Source: Saprospiraceae bacterium
GTDB taxonomy: Bacteria > Bacteroidota > Bacteroidia > Chitinophagales > Saprospiraceae
Length of the DNA: 64,000 bases
Direction of reading: 5' to 3'
Assembly: GCA_020846655.1 (NCBI GenBank)
Contig: JADLDL010000046.1
Coordinates: forward strand, 1 to 64,000
Shown: positions 49,651-59,532 of the stretch, piece after piece
Numbering within the stretch: the first letter of the stretch is position 1
Layout of the letters: each line of letters begins with the position of its first letter
Program-made: the position numbers and the translations under genes
Notes under the pieces: model-generated
The model's input: the letters and a program-made list of their open reading frames with translations, nothing else
Database searches by the model: none
Told to the model about the DNA's origin: nothing

Positions 49651-50886
49651 TCAAATCGTCTCTACGTAGTTTAAGTCTTCTTCAAACGTTTCTTTCATGC
49701 CGATCAGCGACACAAAAGCGATGATCAGGCAAACTGCGCCCACGATCAGGGCCGCCGTAGTGACGCTGCCGGTGGCTGCCGGGCTTTTCAGCCATTTGAA
49801 AGCGGCGCCGATGGGGATCAGCATGCCCCGCGCCACGTTGGGCACAGCCGTTGCCACTGTGGCGCGCAGGTTGGTGCCAAATTGCTCTGCACCGATCGTC
49901 ACAAATATTACCCAGAATCCCACTGAAATGCCCAACAAAAAGTGTGCGGTGTAGAAGGCCGCCGGTGAGCCAAAGCCAGCCAGCAGGTAGTACAGCACTG
50001 CCAAGACATCTAAGGTCAGGAAGATCCACATCACCCGCAGGCGGCTGCGCAGGTACTGACTCAGGAGCCCCGAGGCGATATCGCCCAGGATCAGTCCGGT
50101 GTAGCAGGCGGCCAGGGCGTTGCCGCCGGTGATGCCGCTCAGGCCTTTGTGGGCGCCGAACTCGGGCGCCAGCGTGACCAGTACACCCACCACAAACCAG
50201 GTAGGTGTGCCGATGAGCAGGCAGCGCAGGAAACGGACAAAGCGGCTTTTGTCGGTGAACAAGGCCAGGAAATTGCCCCGACTGATGTTTTCAGCCGCGC
50301 GCATTTGTTTGAAAATACCCGACTCGCTGACGCTGATCCGGAGCAGCAGCAGCAAAAAGCCCAATCCACCACCCACAAAATAACTAATCCGCCAGGGGCA
50401 CCAGATATCGACGGCCCAGGCCAGTAAGGCGCCGCTCAGGCCGATGGTGGCTACCAGCATGGTGCCGTAGCCGCGTTTTTCTTTGGGCAAACTTTCGGAC
50501 ACCAGGGTGATGCCGGCGCCCAGTTCGCCGGCCAAACCGACACCGGCAATAAAGCGCAGGAGCGCGTAGGTGTTGATGTCGTGCACAAATCCATTGAGCA
50601 CATTGGCAATGGAATACAGAAAAATAGAAAAATACAGGACGCGAACCCGGCCTTTTTTGTCGCCTAGTACACCCCAAAGGACGCCGCCGACCAGCATGCC
50701 GCCCATTTGCCAGTTGAGCAGCGAAATGCCGGCATCGGTGAGTGCCTGACCGGAAAGACCGAGATCGAGCAAACTTTTTACCCGCACAAATCCAAAGAGC
50801 AGCAAATCGTAGATATCGACAAAATAACCCAGGGCCGCTACAATGACGGCGGCATTCAGCAAGCGGGTAGAGGACGGTTGATTCAT
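49651..50886 (-). CDS. MFS transporter
   Basis: Multi-TM, GGVLWGVLGDKKGRVRVLY loop; start at MNQPSSTRLLNAAVIV. Confidence 0.88.
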   Translation of the reverse strand: MNQPSSTRLLNAAVIVAALGYFVDIYDLLLFGFVRVKSLLDLGLSGQALTDAGISLLNWQMGGMLVGGVLWGVLGDKKGRVRVLYFSIFLYSIANVLNGFVHDINTYALLRFIAGVGLAGELGAGITLVSESLPKEKRGYGTMLVATIGLSGALLAWAVDIWCPWRISYFVGGGLGFLLLLLRISVSESGIFKQMRAAENISRGNFLALFTDKSRFVRFLRCLLIGTPTWFVVGVLVTLAPEFGAHKGLSGITGGNALAACYTGLILGDIASGLLSQYLRSRLRVMWIFLTLDVLAVLYYLLAGFGSPAAFYTAHFLLGISVGFWVIFVTIGAEQFGTNLRATVATAVPNVARGMLIPIGAAFKWLKSPAATGSVTTAALIVGAVCLIIAFVSLIGMKETFEEDLNYVETI

Positions 50887-50943
50887 AAGCGCAAAATGTC
50901 CCGGCAGTCGGGTAGCATGGGTTTTACTCGTGCGTAAAGATAG

Positions 50944-50951
50944 TACCTTTG
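50944..50951 (+). promoter_or_regulatory. Putative -7 element of a sigma-ABfr promoter for the NUDIX gene
   Basis: TACCTTTG, with TTTT about 18 nt upstream. Confidence 0.4.
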
Positions 50952-51081
50952 GCAGGCCTGTACCGGCGTGGAGCCGTTCAGGGCGCGGCAATGGGGCGGG
51001 AAAAATAAAGCATTTTCAAAGAATACACGATCACTACTTAAACCGTGCCGCACAGCCCTTGATCCGGCACTCTTTTTTACG

Positions 51082-51633
51082 ATGACAGATCCTAAACACT
51101 GGTTGGTCGAATCCAGCCGGTATGTCTACGACCGCCGGCCCTATATGGTGATGCGGGAAGACAGCGTACTACTGCCGAACGGCGCCCGGATTCCGGATTA
51201 TTTTATTTTTGAATACCCCGAATGGGTGTCGGTGCTGGCCGTGACCAAAGACGGCGATTTTGTCCTGATCCGGCAATACCGCCACGGGATTGCGCAGGTC
51301 CACTACGAGTTGGTTGCTGGTGTGGTAGACCCCCAGGAGCCCTTGCTCGTAGCGGCCCAACGCGAATTGCTCGAAGAGTCGGGCTATGGCGGCGGCGATT
51401 GGCAGCCCTGGCTTACCGTTTGCGCTAATCCGGGGACGCACACCAATTGGTGCCATATTTTTCTGGCCACCGGGGTGGAGCGGCTCGAAGGCCAGCAACT
51501 GGACCATACCGAAGATATTGCCGTGCAGGTGTTGCCGCGAGATGCCGTTCGGGAAATGCTCGACTCGGGTGGGGTAGCGCAAGCCATCCATACAGCGGCC
51601 TTGTGGCGTTATTTTGCTTTGTTTCCAGCCTGA
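51082..51633 (+). CDS. NUDIX hydrolase
   Basis: ELVAGVVDPQEPLLVAAQRELLEESGY (Nudix box). Confidence 0.9.
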   Translation: MTDPKHWLVESSRYVYDRRPYMVMREDSVLLPNGARIPDYFIFEYPEWVSVLAVTKDGDFVLIRQYRHGIAQVHYELVAGVVDPQEPLLVAAQRELLEESGYGGGDWQPWLTVCANPGTHTNWCHIFLATGVERLEGQQLDHTEDIAVQVLPRDAVREMLDSGGVAQAIHTAALWRYFALFPA

Positions 51634-51724
51634 CCGGCTATTTGATCCGTATTCTTTTGGCTAATTCTTGTTCATTTTATTTTTTTGGGGCAGCGGGAGC
51701 AGGCCTTTGCTCCATCTTTAGGAC

Positions 51725-53863
51725 ATGAAACAATTGTTTTCCTTTCTTTTCCTGGTATTCGGTATCACCGGGACACTCCAGGCCACCCACATTGTCGGTG
51801 GCGAATTGACCTATAAATGCCTGGGCAACAACCGGTATGAATTTACGCTTACGGTGTACCGCGACTGCTATACCGGCCAGCCCTGGTTCGACGATCCGGC
51901 TTCCATTGGGGTGTATGACGCCAATTGGAACCTGGTGAAAGACGAGCGGGTCTATTGGGATTCCAATTCCAACGACACCCTTCCGATTCAACTCAGTAAC
52001 CCTTGCTTGGTCGTTCCTCCGGATGTGTGCGCGCATGGCACGGTTTATAAGGCCATTATTGAACTGCCGCAAAAGACCGGCGGTTACAACGTGGTTTACC
52101 AGCGTTGTTGTCGCAACCAGTTGATCCGCAATATTATAGGGCCTTTGGAAACGGGCATTACCATCCTGTCCTATGTTTCGGAAGAGGCCCTCAAAGCCTG
52201 CAACAACAGCGCCGCCTTCAATGAATGGCCGCCAGTGGCTATTTGTGTGCACGAGCCGATCCTTTTTGATCACTCGGCTACGGATCCGGACAATGATTCG
52301 CTGGTGTACCGCCTCTGCACACCCTTGAAAGGCGCAACCTCCATCGTTCCGACCCCGCAACCGCCCAACCCGGGCCCCTACCTGGAGGTCGACTGGCTGA
52401 CCCCGCCCTACAACCTCTCGAATGTGTTGGGCGGCCTGCCCCTCAGCATTGATGCCAACACCGGTGTGCTCACCGGTACGCCCAACACCATTGGTAATTT
52501 TGTGGTCGGTGTGTGTGTCGAGGAATACCGGAATGATACCCTGGTTTCGACCACCCGGCGCGATTTTCAGTACAACGTAGCCGAATGCGGCGTGCCCACG
52601 GCCGCTTTTTTTGTACCCGAAAAAAACTGCGCCAACCAGCCGGTTACCTTTGTCAACCAGAGTTTTGCGCTCAGTTATGTCTGGTATTTTGATTGGGACA
52701 ACGACCCCTCGCTGATCTCGACGGCGTTTTCGCCGTCACATTTATACGCCGACACCGGGAGTTACCGGGTGGCCCTGATTACAACCCCCGGCGCCCCTTG
52801 CGCGGATACTATGTTTCAAACCATACAGGTAAATTCCTTTCACATCGATGCGCAACTCCAGGTGAACCTGCCTAGCTGCGACAACAACGGACTGGCTGTG
52901 CTGGCCCTGGACCAAAGCCAGGATTCGGTGTATGGTGTGGGCAGTTGGCTTTGGACCCTGACCGGGCCGGGCGCATTTATCAAGCAATCGACACAGCAGA
53001 ATCCGGAATTTGTAATCACCAAGCCGGGTAGTTACAAAGTACGGCTCATTGCCGTTTCCAACGGCGGGTGCCGGGATACCGCCAACTACCAATTTAATGC
53101 GCCGATCCCCCGGACCGATAGCCTGCGGCAACTGCTGTCGATCTGTGCCGGCGATACGGTTCGCCTGAACTCCGGCGCCGTGCCGTTTTACAACTACCTC
53201 TGGACCCCACCTGCTTTTTTATCGGATACGCTGGCCTCCAGCCCTTTGGCTTATCCGTCCGTCACCTCCGAATATTTTGTCACGATCACCAATGCCTTTT
53301 GCACCTATACAGGCAAGGTAAGAGTGGAGGTAGTTGATACGGGCCAGGTGGCCGTGAGTGCCGATCCGACACTCATTTATCCCGGTCAATTGGTACAATT
53401 AAACGCGGTTTTTCCGCTTCCGGGCACTATTTCCTGGTCGCCGCCAGGGCTGGTATCGAATCCGGCAATAGACAACCCAACGTCCAATCCTACTACCACC
53501 ACCACCTATACCGCCCGGCTCAATTTAGGCAGCCATTGTGTAATAGAGCGGGGAGTGACTGTAATCGTATCGCCGCCGCCCTGCGAGGAGCCGTTTTTGT
53601 TTTTCCCAACGGGCTTTTCACCCAATGGCGACGGCGAAAACGATATCCTGCGCCTGGAGAATGGCTTTTTGGAAGAAGCCTATTGGGCCATCTACAACCG
53701 CTGGGGGCAAAAAGTATTTGAAGCCAATAGCCCCGCAGATGCCTGGGATGGCACCTTCAAAGGCGAACCGCAGCCGGCCGAAACGTACGGGTACATTCTC
53801 CGGTTTGTGTGTCCGGGCGGTGGGGAGACCATCAAGAAAGGAAATGTGACGCTTTTGCGATAA
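51725..53863 (+). CDS. Secreted protein with gliding motility-associated C-terminal (CHU_C) domain
   Basis: Signal peptide; THIVGGELTYKCLGNNRYEFTLTVYRDC; C-terminal FFPTGFSPNGDGENDILRL...YNRWGQKVFE. Confidence 0.9.
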   Translation: MKQLFSFLFLVFGITGTLQATHIVGGELTYKCLGNNRYEFTLTVYRDCYTGQPWFDDPASIGVYDANWNLVKDERVYWDSNSNDTLPIQLSNPCLVVPPDVCAHGTVYKAIIELPQKTGGYNVVYQRCCRNQLIRNIIGPLETGITILSYVSEEALKACNNSAAFNEWPPVAICVHEPILFDHSATDPDNDSLVYRLCTPLKGATSIVPTPQPPNPGPYLEVDWLTPPYNLSNVLGGLPLSIDANTGVLTGTPNTIGNFVVGVCVEEYRNDTLVSTTRRDFQYNVAECGVPTAAFFVPEKNCANQPVTFVNQSFALSYVWYFDWDNDPSLISTAFSPSHLYADTGSYRVALITTPGAPCADTMFQTIQVNSFHIDAQLQVNLPSCDNNGLAVLALDQSQDSVYGVGSWLWTLTGPGAFIKQSTQQNPEFVITKPGSYKVRLIAVSNGGCRDTANYQFNAPIPRTDSLRQLLSICAGDTVRLNSGAVPFYNYLWTPPAFLSDTLASSPLAYPSVTSEYFVTITNAFCTYTGKVRVEVVDTGQVAVSADPTLIYPGQLVQLNAVFPLPGTISWSPPGLVSNPAIDNPTSNPTTTTTYTARLNLGSHCVIERGVTVIVSPPPCEEPFLFFPTGFSPNGDGENDILRLENGFLEEAYWAIYNRWGQKVFEANSPADAWDGTFKGEPQPAETYGYILRFVCPGGGETIKKGNVTLLR

Positions 53864-53872
53864 AATAAAATC

Positions 53873-53922
53873 GGTATTCCAGCAGCAGATTGTACCACTA
53901 CAAACTCTGGTGCTGGAATACC
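53873..53922. terminator. Stem-loop between convergent genes, likely terminator
   Basis: GGTATTCCAGCA ... TGCTGGAATACC. Confidence 0.6.
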
Positions 53923-53936
53923 AATAGTGTTGTTTA

Positions 53937-56204
53937 TCAACGCAATAGGGTAGCGTAACCCTTGAATTCCTGTTTCTGTCCCCTGGGGCTGGTGAATGTG
54001 ACGAGGTACACATATACGCCTTCCGGCGACATGCCGCCCTTGTTCATTTGGCGGCCGTTCCATTCTTCTTGTGGGTCTTGCGATTCGTACACTTTTTCGC
54101 CCCAGCGGTTCCAAATGCTCATGTTGAAATCCACGACACCGTCGAGGTAGCCCTTGCCGAGAAACCCGTCGTTTTGGCCATCGCCGTTCGGGGTAAAGGC
54201 ATTGGGCATATACCATTTGATGACCGGCACAAAATCCAAGTACTTACTCAGGGAGTCCTTGCAACCTTCCGGGTGGGTGACGATGAGGGTTACTTTCATC
54301 AGGCCCGTATCAGGGAACGTAAACAAGGGGTTCCGTGTGATCGTACTTCCAAACCGGTCAAATTCCCAATGCCAGCGGTTGGCATCGAGCGACAGGTCGG
54401 TAAACTGAATCGTATTGTTGAATTGACTGAGCAGAGAATCCGGCGAATACGTGAAATCGGCGGTAGGCGAAGGCACTACCCGGATCAAGTCGGGGAAGGC
54501 ATCCGAAATTCGACATCCGATGGGAGAGGTAATATCGACGCTGACGTCAAATACGCCGGGTGTGTTGTAAATATGGGTGGGGCTGATTACACCGGTGAGG
54601 GTGGTGCCGTCGCCAAAATCCCAAACAATGTCGTAGGTGCTGTCGATCGGCGCGGAGAGGTTATTGAAAAAGATCTCGGCCGGCGAGCAACCGATGTAGT
54701 TGCTGGGCTGAATGATAATCAGCGGCGGTACCGGAAACCAATTGACCACCTTCACTTCGTTGTCGGTGCATTTATTTTTATCGTACACCCGCAATTGCAC
54801 CGGGTGACTTCCTGGCACGGCATACAGATAATCCGGGTTTTGCACTTTGGAGGTTCCGTTCGGCACACCGAAATTCCAATTCCAACGGTCGATACCGGCA
54901 TCGCTGGTCGATAAGTCGGTAAAGGCCACCGGTCCGGCGACACAAGTATCGTAGGCGAACGAAAAGTCGGCTTTGATCTCCGGGAAAATATTAACGGCAA
55001 TGTTGGCAGTGTCGGCGCAGGGATAGCCCGGGTTGAGGTACAAATTGCCGATATACAAACCGGTGTCGGGGAAGTTCACCGTCGGGTCCCAGTTCGTTTT
55101 GTCGGAGTAGGGGGTTCCTTTCAGATCGAAACGCCATTCAAAACTGAAAATATTGGACTTCTGGGCGCTCAGGTTTTTGAACGTGACCGAATTTTGGCCA
55201 CAAGAACGCAGCACAAACTGCTGCGGCCCCACGATGCTGTCGCTCTGAATATTGGCCAACACAGAGGGCGTACATTCAGCGACGTTGAACTGGAAATCGC
55301 GGCGGATAGTAGACAACAATTCAGCGCCCCGGAACTCCTGGATACAAACGCCAACCACAAATTGCCCGAGTTTATTGGGCGTGCCGGTGATCAGGCCGGT
55401 AATGTTGTCGATACTTACCTTGGGCGCCCCGCCCATCGGATTTGAAGCCGTGTATTGCCCTACAATAAAAGGCACATTGTCGAACGGTGGCGCGCAGGGT
55501 GGGGTAGGCACGGCGCCGTCGCAAGTAGTCACCGCAGGCGGGCTCAGTAAGGGCCCGCCGCCGTCGAAGGGGCTGCAAAAGGAGTAAAAAATCTGGTCGC
55601 CTTCCGGGTCGGTCGCCGAGTGGTCAAATTCGAGCGGGATGCTGTTGCAAATGATGATCGGCGGGAAATTGTTGAAGGTCGGGCTGCTGTTTTTTAATTC
55701 TTGTGCTTTCGGCGTCAGTTCGACCATATACGTAGCGCCCACGTCGCCTGGTGAAACGATGTTGTTGATGGTCTGGTTTCGACAACAACGTTGATAGACA
55801 ATGAAATAACTGTCGGTCAGCGATACTTCCAAGGCCCGTTCGAAGGTATAAATGGCTTCTTCCACACAAACGGAGGGCAAGGTGGAAATGCAGGGCGGCG
55901 GCACGGGGATGAGTTTTTTGATACTTGGGTTGCCAATTTTAAAACTCTCCTGGAGGATATTGTTGGAATAGGTACCCCGGTAGATGGCCATTTCGGCCGG
56001 GTCGTCAAAGTCGGCGCCACCGCCCTGGCAATCGCGGTAGATTTTCATGGTAAACCGGTACCGGTAGCGGCCCTGGTTGTCGACCGACAAAAATTTATAT
56101 GTAATTTCTCCACCGATAATATGCCGGGCCAGGAGCACGTTTGGGGCTAAAAAGGCCAATAAGAGTAGTAAAACAGGCAACAGGCCGCGAAATTTTGTGT
56201 GCAT
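53937..56204 (-). CDS. PKD-containing secreted protein with gliding motility-associated C-terminal (CHU_C) domain
   Basis: RHIIGGEITYKFLSVDNQGRYRYRFTMKIYRDC; PKD motifs VWDFGDGTTLTG; C-terminal MPNAFTPNGDGQNDGF...IWNRWGEKVYES. Confidence 0.92.
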   Translation of the reverse strand: MHTKFRGLLPVLLLLLAFLAPNVLLARHIIGGEITYKFLSVDNQGRYRYRFTMKIYRDCQGGGADFDDPAEMAIYRGTYSNNILQESFKIGNPSIKKLIPVPPPCISTLPSVCVEEAIYTFERALEVSLTDSYFIVYQRCCRNQTINNIVSPGDVGATYMVELTPKAQELKNSSPTFNNFPPIIICNSIPLEFDHSATDPEGDQIFYSFCSPFDGGGPLLSPPAVTTCDGAVPTPPCAPPFDNVPFIVGQYTASNPMGGAPKVSIDNITGLITGTPNKLGQFVVGVCIQEFRGAELLSTIRRDFQFNVAECTPSVLANIQSDSIVGPQQFVLRSCGQNSVTFKNLSAQKSNIFSFEWRFDLKGTPYSDKTNWDPTVNFPDTGLYIGNLYLNPGYPCADTANIAVNIFPEIKADFSFAYDTCVAGPVAFTDLSTSDAGIDRWNWNFGVPNGTSKVQNPDYLYAVPGSHPVQLRVYDKNKCTDNEVKVVNWFPVPPLIIIQPSNYIGCSPAEIFFNNLSAPIDSTYDIVWDFGDGTTLTGVISPTHIYNTPGVFDVSVDITSPIGCRISDAFPDLIRVVPSPTADFTYSPDSLLSQFNNTIQFTDLSLDANRWHWEFDRFGSTITRNPLFTFPDTGLMKVTLIVTHPEGCKDSLSKYLDFVPVIKWYMPNAFTPNGDGQNDGFLGKGYLDGVVDFNMSIWNRWGEKVYESQDPQEEWNGRQMNKGGMSPEGVYVYLVTFTSPRGQKQEFKGYATLLR

Positions 56205-56297
56205 TTGCTTCGAATCGTTATTGTTTGGGCAAAATGTCGGAGTATTGTGCTCTCAAAAGTACACGAAAGAACGTTAAACAACCGCCTATTGTTGGCT

Positions 56298-56870
56298 ATG
56301 TTCCTGCTACGCGACGACATTTCGGACATTGCCCGCCTCCTGGAAGGCGGTAGCCTGCTTTGCTATCCTACGGATACCATTTGGGGAATTGGGTGCGATG
56401 CCACCAATGAAACGGCTATCCAGCGCCTGACTGCCCTCCGCGAACAGGAGCCAGGCAAGGGCTATATCATCCTGGTAGACAGTGTGGACATGCTCAAGCA
56501 GTATGTCACCAAAGTGCACCCCCGGGTAGAAACACTCCTCGCATACCACCAACGGCCGATCACCATTATTTACGACCACCCTGAGGGACTGCCGGCAGCC
56601 TTGCTCGCCAAAGACGGCTCCATCGCTATCCGTGTGGCTACCGACGAGTTTTGTCGCGAATTGATCCAGGCCTTTGGCAAACCGATCGTAAGCGCTGCCG
56701 CTTGCAAGATTTCAGAACCTTTTCCGCCGACCTTCGGCGCTATCAGCAGCGAAATCCTGGGCAATGTCGACTATGTTGTGAAATACCGCCAGGACGATAA
56801 AGAACCGCAGGAGCCCTCGGCCATGGCCCGTCTGGACCGTCAGCGGGAACTGGAATTTGTGCGGGAGTGA
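56298..56870 (+). CDS. Sua5/YciO/YrdC-family protein (L-threonylcarbamoyladenylate synthase-like)
   Basis: GGSLLCYPTDTIWGIGCDATNETAIQRLTALREQEPGKGYIILV. Confidence 0.92.
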   Translation: MFLLRDDISDIARLLEGGSLLCYPTDTIWGIGCDATNETAIQRLTALREQEPGKGYIILVDSVDMLKQYVTKVHPRVETLLAYHQRPITIIYDHPEGLPAALLAKDGSIAIRVATDEFCRELIQAFGKPIVSAAACKISEPFPPTFGAISSEILGNVDYVVKYRQDDKEPQEPSAMARLDRQRELEFVRE

Positions 56871-56950
56871 GATCCCGACTTGAGGCTTAGCGCCCCAGGT
56901 GTTTTCGGTTGGTCTACTGTTTGAAAAGAGCTGCCGCTATTCGCTTCTGC

Positions 56951-58192
56951 TCAGGCTGCCGTCGTTACAGCCGTTCGTTCCAACAGCGCCATGTAAAATC
57001 CGTCGAAGCCATTGTCTTGCGGTAAAATTCGTTTTTCTGCCAGCAAGCGGTAGTCCTTCCCGGCTTCGCTGGCCAAAAAAGCCTCCACCTGCTTTTCATT
57101 TTCCGAAGGCAAAATACTGCAAGTCGCATACACCAGTTGGCCGCCAGGCTTGAGCATCGGGCTGTAGGCCTGTAAAATCTCGGCTTGGGTGGCCCGAAGG
57201 CTGTCGATCGATTCGGGCGTGAGTTTCCACTTGCTGTCCGGGTTGCGGCGCAGCACCCCGAGCCCGCTGCAGGGAACATCCAGCAGGAGCCTGTCGGCCG
57301 TGCCGTAGAGGCGTTTGATGACTTTCCTGTTTTCGATGACCCGGGTTTCAATGTTCGATGCACCGGCCCGCCGGGCCCGGTGCCGCAATTCCTCCAGTTT
57401 CCAGGCAAAAGTATCGAGGGCGATCAGTTGCCCGCGACTTTCCATCAGCGCGGCCAGGTGCAGGGTTTTGCCGCCGCCGCCGGCACAGGCATCTACCACC
57501 CGCATACCGGGCTTCGGGGCCAGAAAAGCGGCAACCTCCTGGCTGCTGTAATCCTGCAACTCGAAGAGGCCATCACGGAATGCCTTGGTTTTGAATACAT
57601 TTTGCCGTCGTTCGAGTACCAGCGCCTCGTTGTCGCCTGCCGGCATGGCGGTAATATCTTCCTGTTGTAAGGCCGTTTGCAGGGCAACACGGGTCGTTTT
57701 TAAACGGTTGGCCCGGAGTACGACCTGTGCGGGGCGGTTGAGCCATTCCAGGGTAAGGGCCCAGCGTTCGCCGAGTTCCTGTTGGCCGAGGGTATCCAGC
57801 CAATCCGGGATACTCTCGCGGAAGCGGCGTTCTTCGCGTAGCAATGTCGCCCTGGCCAAAATGGCCTCCTGATCCAAGTCCTGAAATTCCCGCCAATCGG
57901 GCAAGGGGGTACCTTGCAGCAACAAGTGCACGCCGCACAAGGCCCAGAAATGTTCTTCGGTGACCGGTTCCAGGCCCAATATTTCGGTGTACAGGCGAAA
58001 AAAACGCACAACCTCGTAGGTGGTTTCGGCGATAAATGCCCGGTCTCGGCTTCCGGCCTTGGGGTTATTGCGGAGCGTAAACTCAATGACTTTGTCGGCG
58101 TGTCGGTTTTCCTGGAAAATGGACAACAGGGCTTGGGCTACTGCCCGCAATTGAAGCGGATGCAGGCGTGGAGAAAAAACAAGTTCCCGCAT
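56951..58192 (-). CDS. RsmB/NOP2/Sun-type RNA cytosine-C5 methyltransferase
   Basis: VVDACAGGGGKTLHLAALM; DVPCSGLGVLRRNPDSKW; YATCSILPSENEKQV. Confidence 0.92.
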   Translation of the reverse strand: MRELVFSPRLHPLQLRAVAQALLSIFQENRHADKVIEFTLRNNPKAGSRDRAFIAETTYEVVRFFRLYTEILGLEPVTEEHFWALCGVHLLLQGTPLPDWREFQDLDQEAILARATLLREERRFRESIPDWLDTLGQQELGERWALTLEWLNRPAQVVLRANRLKTTRVALQTALQQEDITAMPAGDNEALVLERRQNVFKTKAFRDGLFELQDYSSQEVAAFLAPKPGMRVVDACAGGGGKTLHLAALMESRGQLIALDTFAWKLEELRHRARRAGASNIETRVIENRKVIKRLYGTADRLLLDVPCSGLGVLRRNPDSKWKLTPESIDSLRATQAEILQAYSPMLKPGGQLVYATCSILPSENEKQVEAFLASEAGKDYRLLAEKRILPQDNGFDGFYMALLERTAVTTAA

Positions 58193-58711
58193 TCAAGGGT
58201 TGATTTTGCGAACGGTGGCAAATGCTGCGAGCAATTTGGAGTAGAGCCGGTCGTGTTCTGTTTTCGGATATTGTGCGTTGATCAGCAGCGAAATACGCTC
58301 GTCATAGGGGCAAACGTACATCAGCGAATACGTGGCCCCGGTGTCTTCACCGGCCATGGGCAAAAATTCCAGAAGAATCAGCAAGCCCGGTTTGCCACCG
58401 ATTTCCAGCGCCTTTTTTTCCAGAATTTTTTGCCCGTCTTCCGAACCCAGGGCCTGCAAATCATCGGCCATCCGCTGGTAGGGAATCGGGTTGGCCATGC
58501 AAATAACTTTGGCCTCTGTGCTGGTTTCCTCCCAACCGCTGCCTTCTTCGAGTGGCGAGAAGGAGGCGTCCGGCGACGTCATGGAAAATTTCCATTCAAA
58601 AACCTGGGCCATTTCGTCGTCACTTTGTGCCCGCAAGGCAGGCAGGTAGCAGAACGAAAGAAGTAGGTACGTGAAAAAAAAGATGAGCCGTGTATGCATC
58701 ATTCGGGACAT
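58193..58711 (-). CDS. Hypothetical secreted protein
   Basis: N-terminal signal peptide; stop codon directly abuts the start of the downstream RNA methyltransferase; no recognised domain. Confidence 0.7.
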   Translation of the reverse strand: MSRMMHTRLIFFFTYLLLSFCYLPALRAQSDDEMAQVFEWKFSMTSPDASFSPLEEGSGWEETSTEAKVICMANPIPYQRMADDLQALGSEDGQKILEKKALEIGGKPGLLILLEFLPMAGEDTGATYSLMYVCPYDERISLLINAQYPKTEHDRLYSKLLAAFATVRKINP

Positions 58712-58719
58712 TTAAGTTG

Positions 58720-58727
58720 CAAAGGTA
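58720..58727 (-). promoter_or_regulatory. -7-like promoter element close to the start codon at 58711
   Basis: TACCTTTG on the minus strand, 8 nt upstream of the ATG. Confidence 0.4.
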
Positions 58728-58861
58728 GTCTGCCGGAGCCGTTTGCCTAACTTGGCGGCAAAATTGAACGTTATGATGTCGTTTCTCCGCTTCCTGACGG
58801 AAAATTCAAAGGGCCGGATGGAGATCCGACCCTTTGAAACGCTGGTGTTGCAACAAAAAAG

Positions 58862-59422
58862 TTAATTCCAACTGATGTGTTCCGGCATATCCGAAATGAC
58901 CTCGAATACATTGCCTTTGTTGTACATGGCATGGTGCCAAAGGCGGCTGTGTTTGAGTTTAAAAACATAATTGGCGTCTGTTTCGGCCAGAATCCAGGAA
59001 CGGTATTGCATTTCTTCCTGAAGTTGTCCGGCTGACCAGCCCGAGTATCCGACGAAAAAGCGGATGTTGTTGGGCTTGATCAGGTCTTGGGTGATGAGGA
59101 ATTTGAGTTTGTTAAAATCTCCGCCCCACCATACGCCATCGCTCACTTTTACGCTATCGTCCAGCAGTTCGCCCACGTTGTGGATATAGTGCAGGGTGTC
59201 TGTTTGTACCGGACCGCCGTAGAATACCTCTGCTTCAAATTCAGGGAAATCTGACATTAAATCGTTGATATTCATGTCGATCGTTTTATTCAGGATAAAA
59301 CCAATCGTGCCCTGTCCGTGGTGTTCGCACAACAAAACAACCGCTCGCCGGAAGTATGGATCTTGCATAAACGGCTCTGCTACAAGCATTTGCCCGCTCT
59401 CTATTTTCGTGTTTGTGGCCAT
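58862..59422 (-). CDS. YqgE/AlgH family protein
   Basis: GQMLVAEPFMQDPYFRRAVVLLCEHHGQGTIGFILNKTI; FYGGPVQTDTLHYIH. Confidence 0.93.
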   Translation of the reverse strand: MATNTKIESGQMLVAEPFMQDPYFRRAVVLLCEHHGQGTIGFILNKTIDMNINDLMSDFPEFEAEVFYGGPVQTDTLHYIHNVGELLDDSVKVSDGVWWGGDFNKLKFLITQDLIKPNNIRFFVGYSGWSAGQLQEEMQYRSWILAETDANYVFKLKHSRLWHHAMYNKGNVFEVISDMPEHISWN

Positions 59423-59532
59423 GTCTGTTTGCCGGTTTCTTTCAAGAACGAAAGTAGGGGTGAATTGGTTTGCCGTGCAACTATAAGATTATGGAAATCT
59501 GACAATAATGCACTTCGCCAGGAAGGGGGCAT

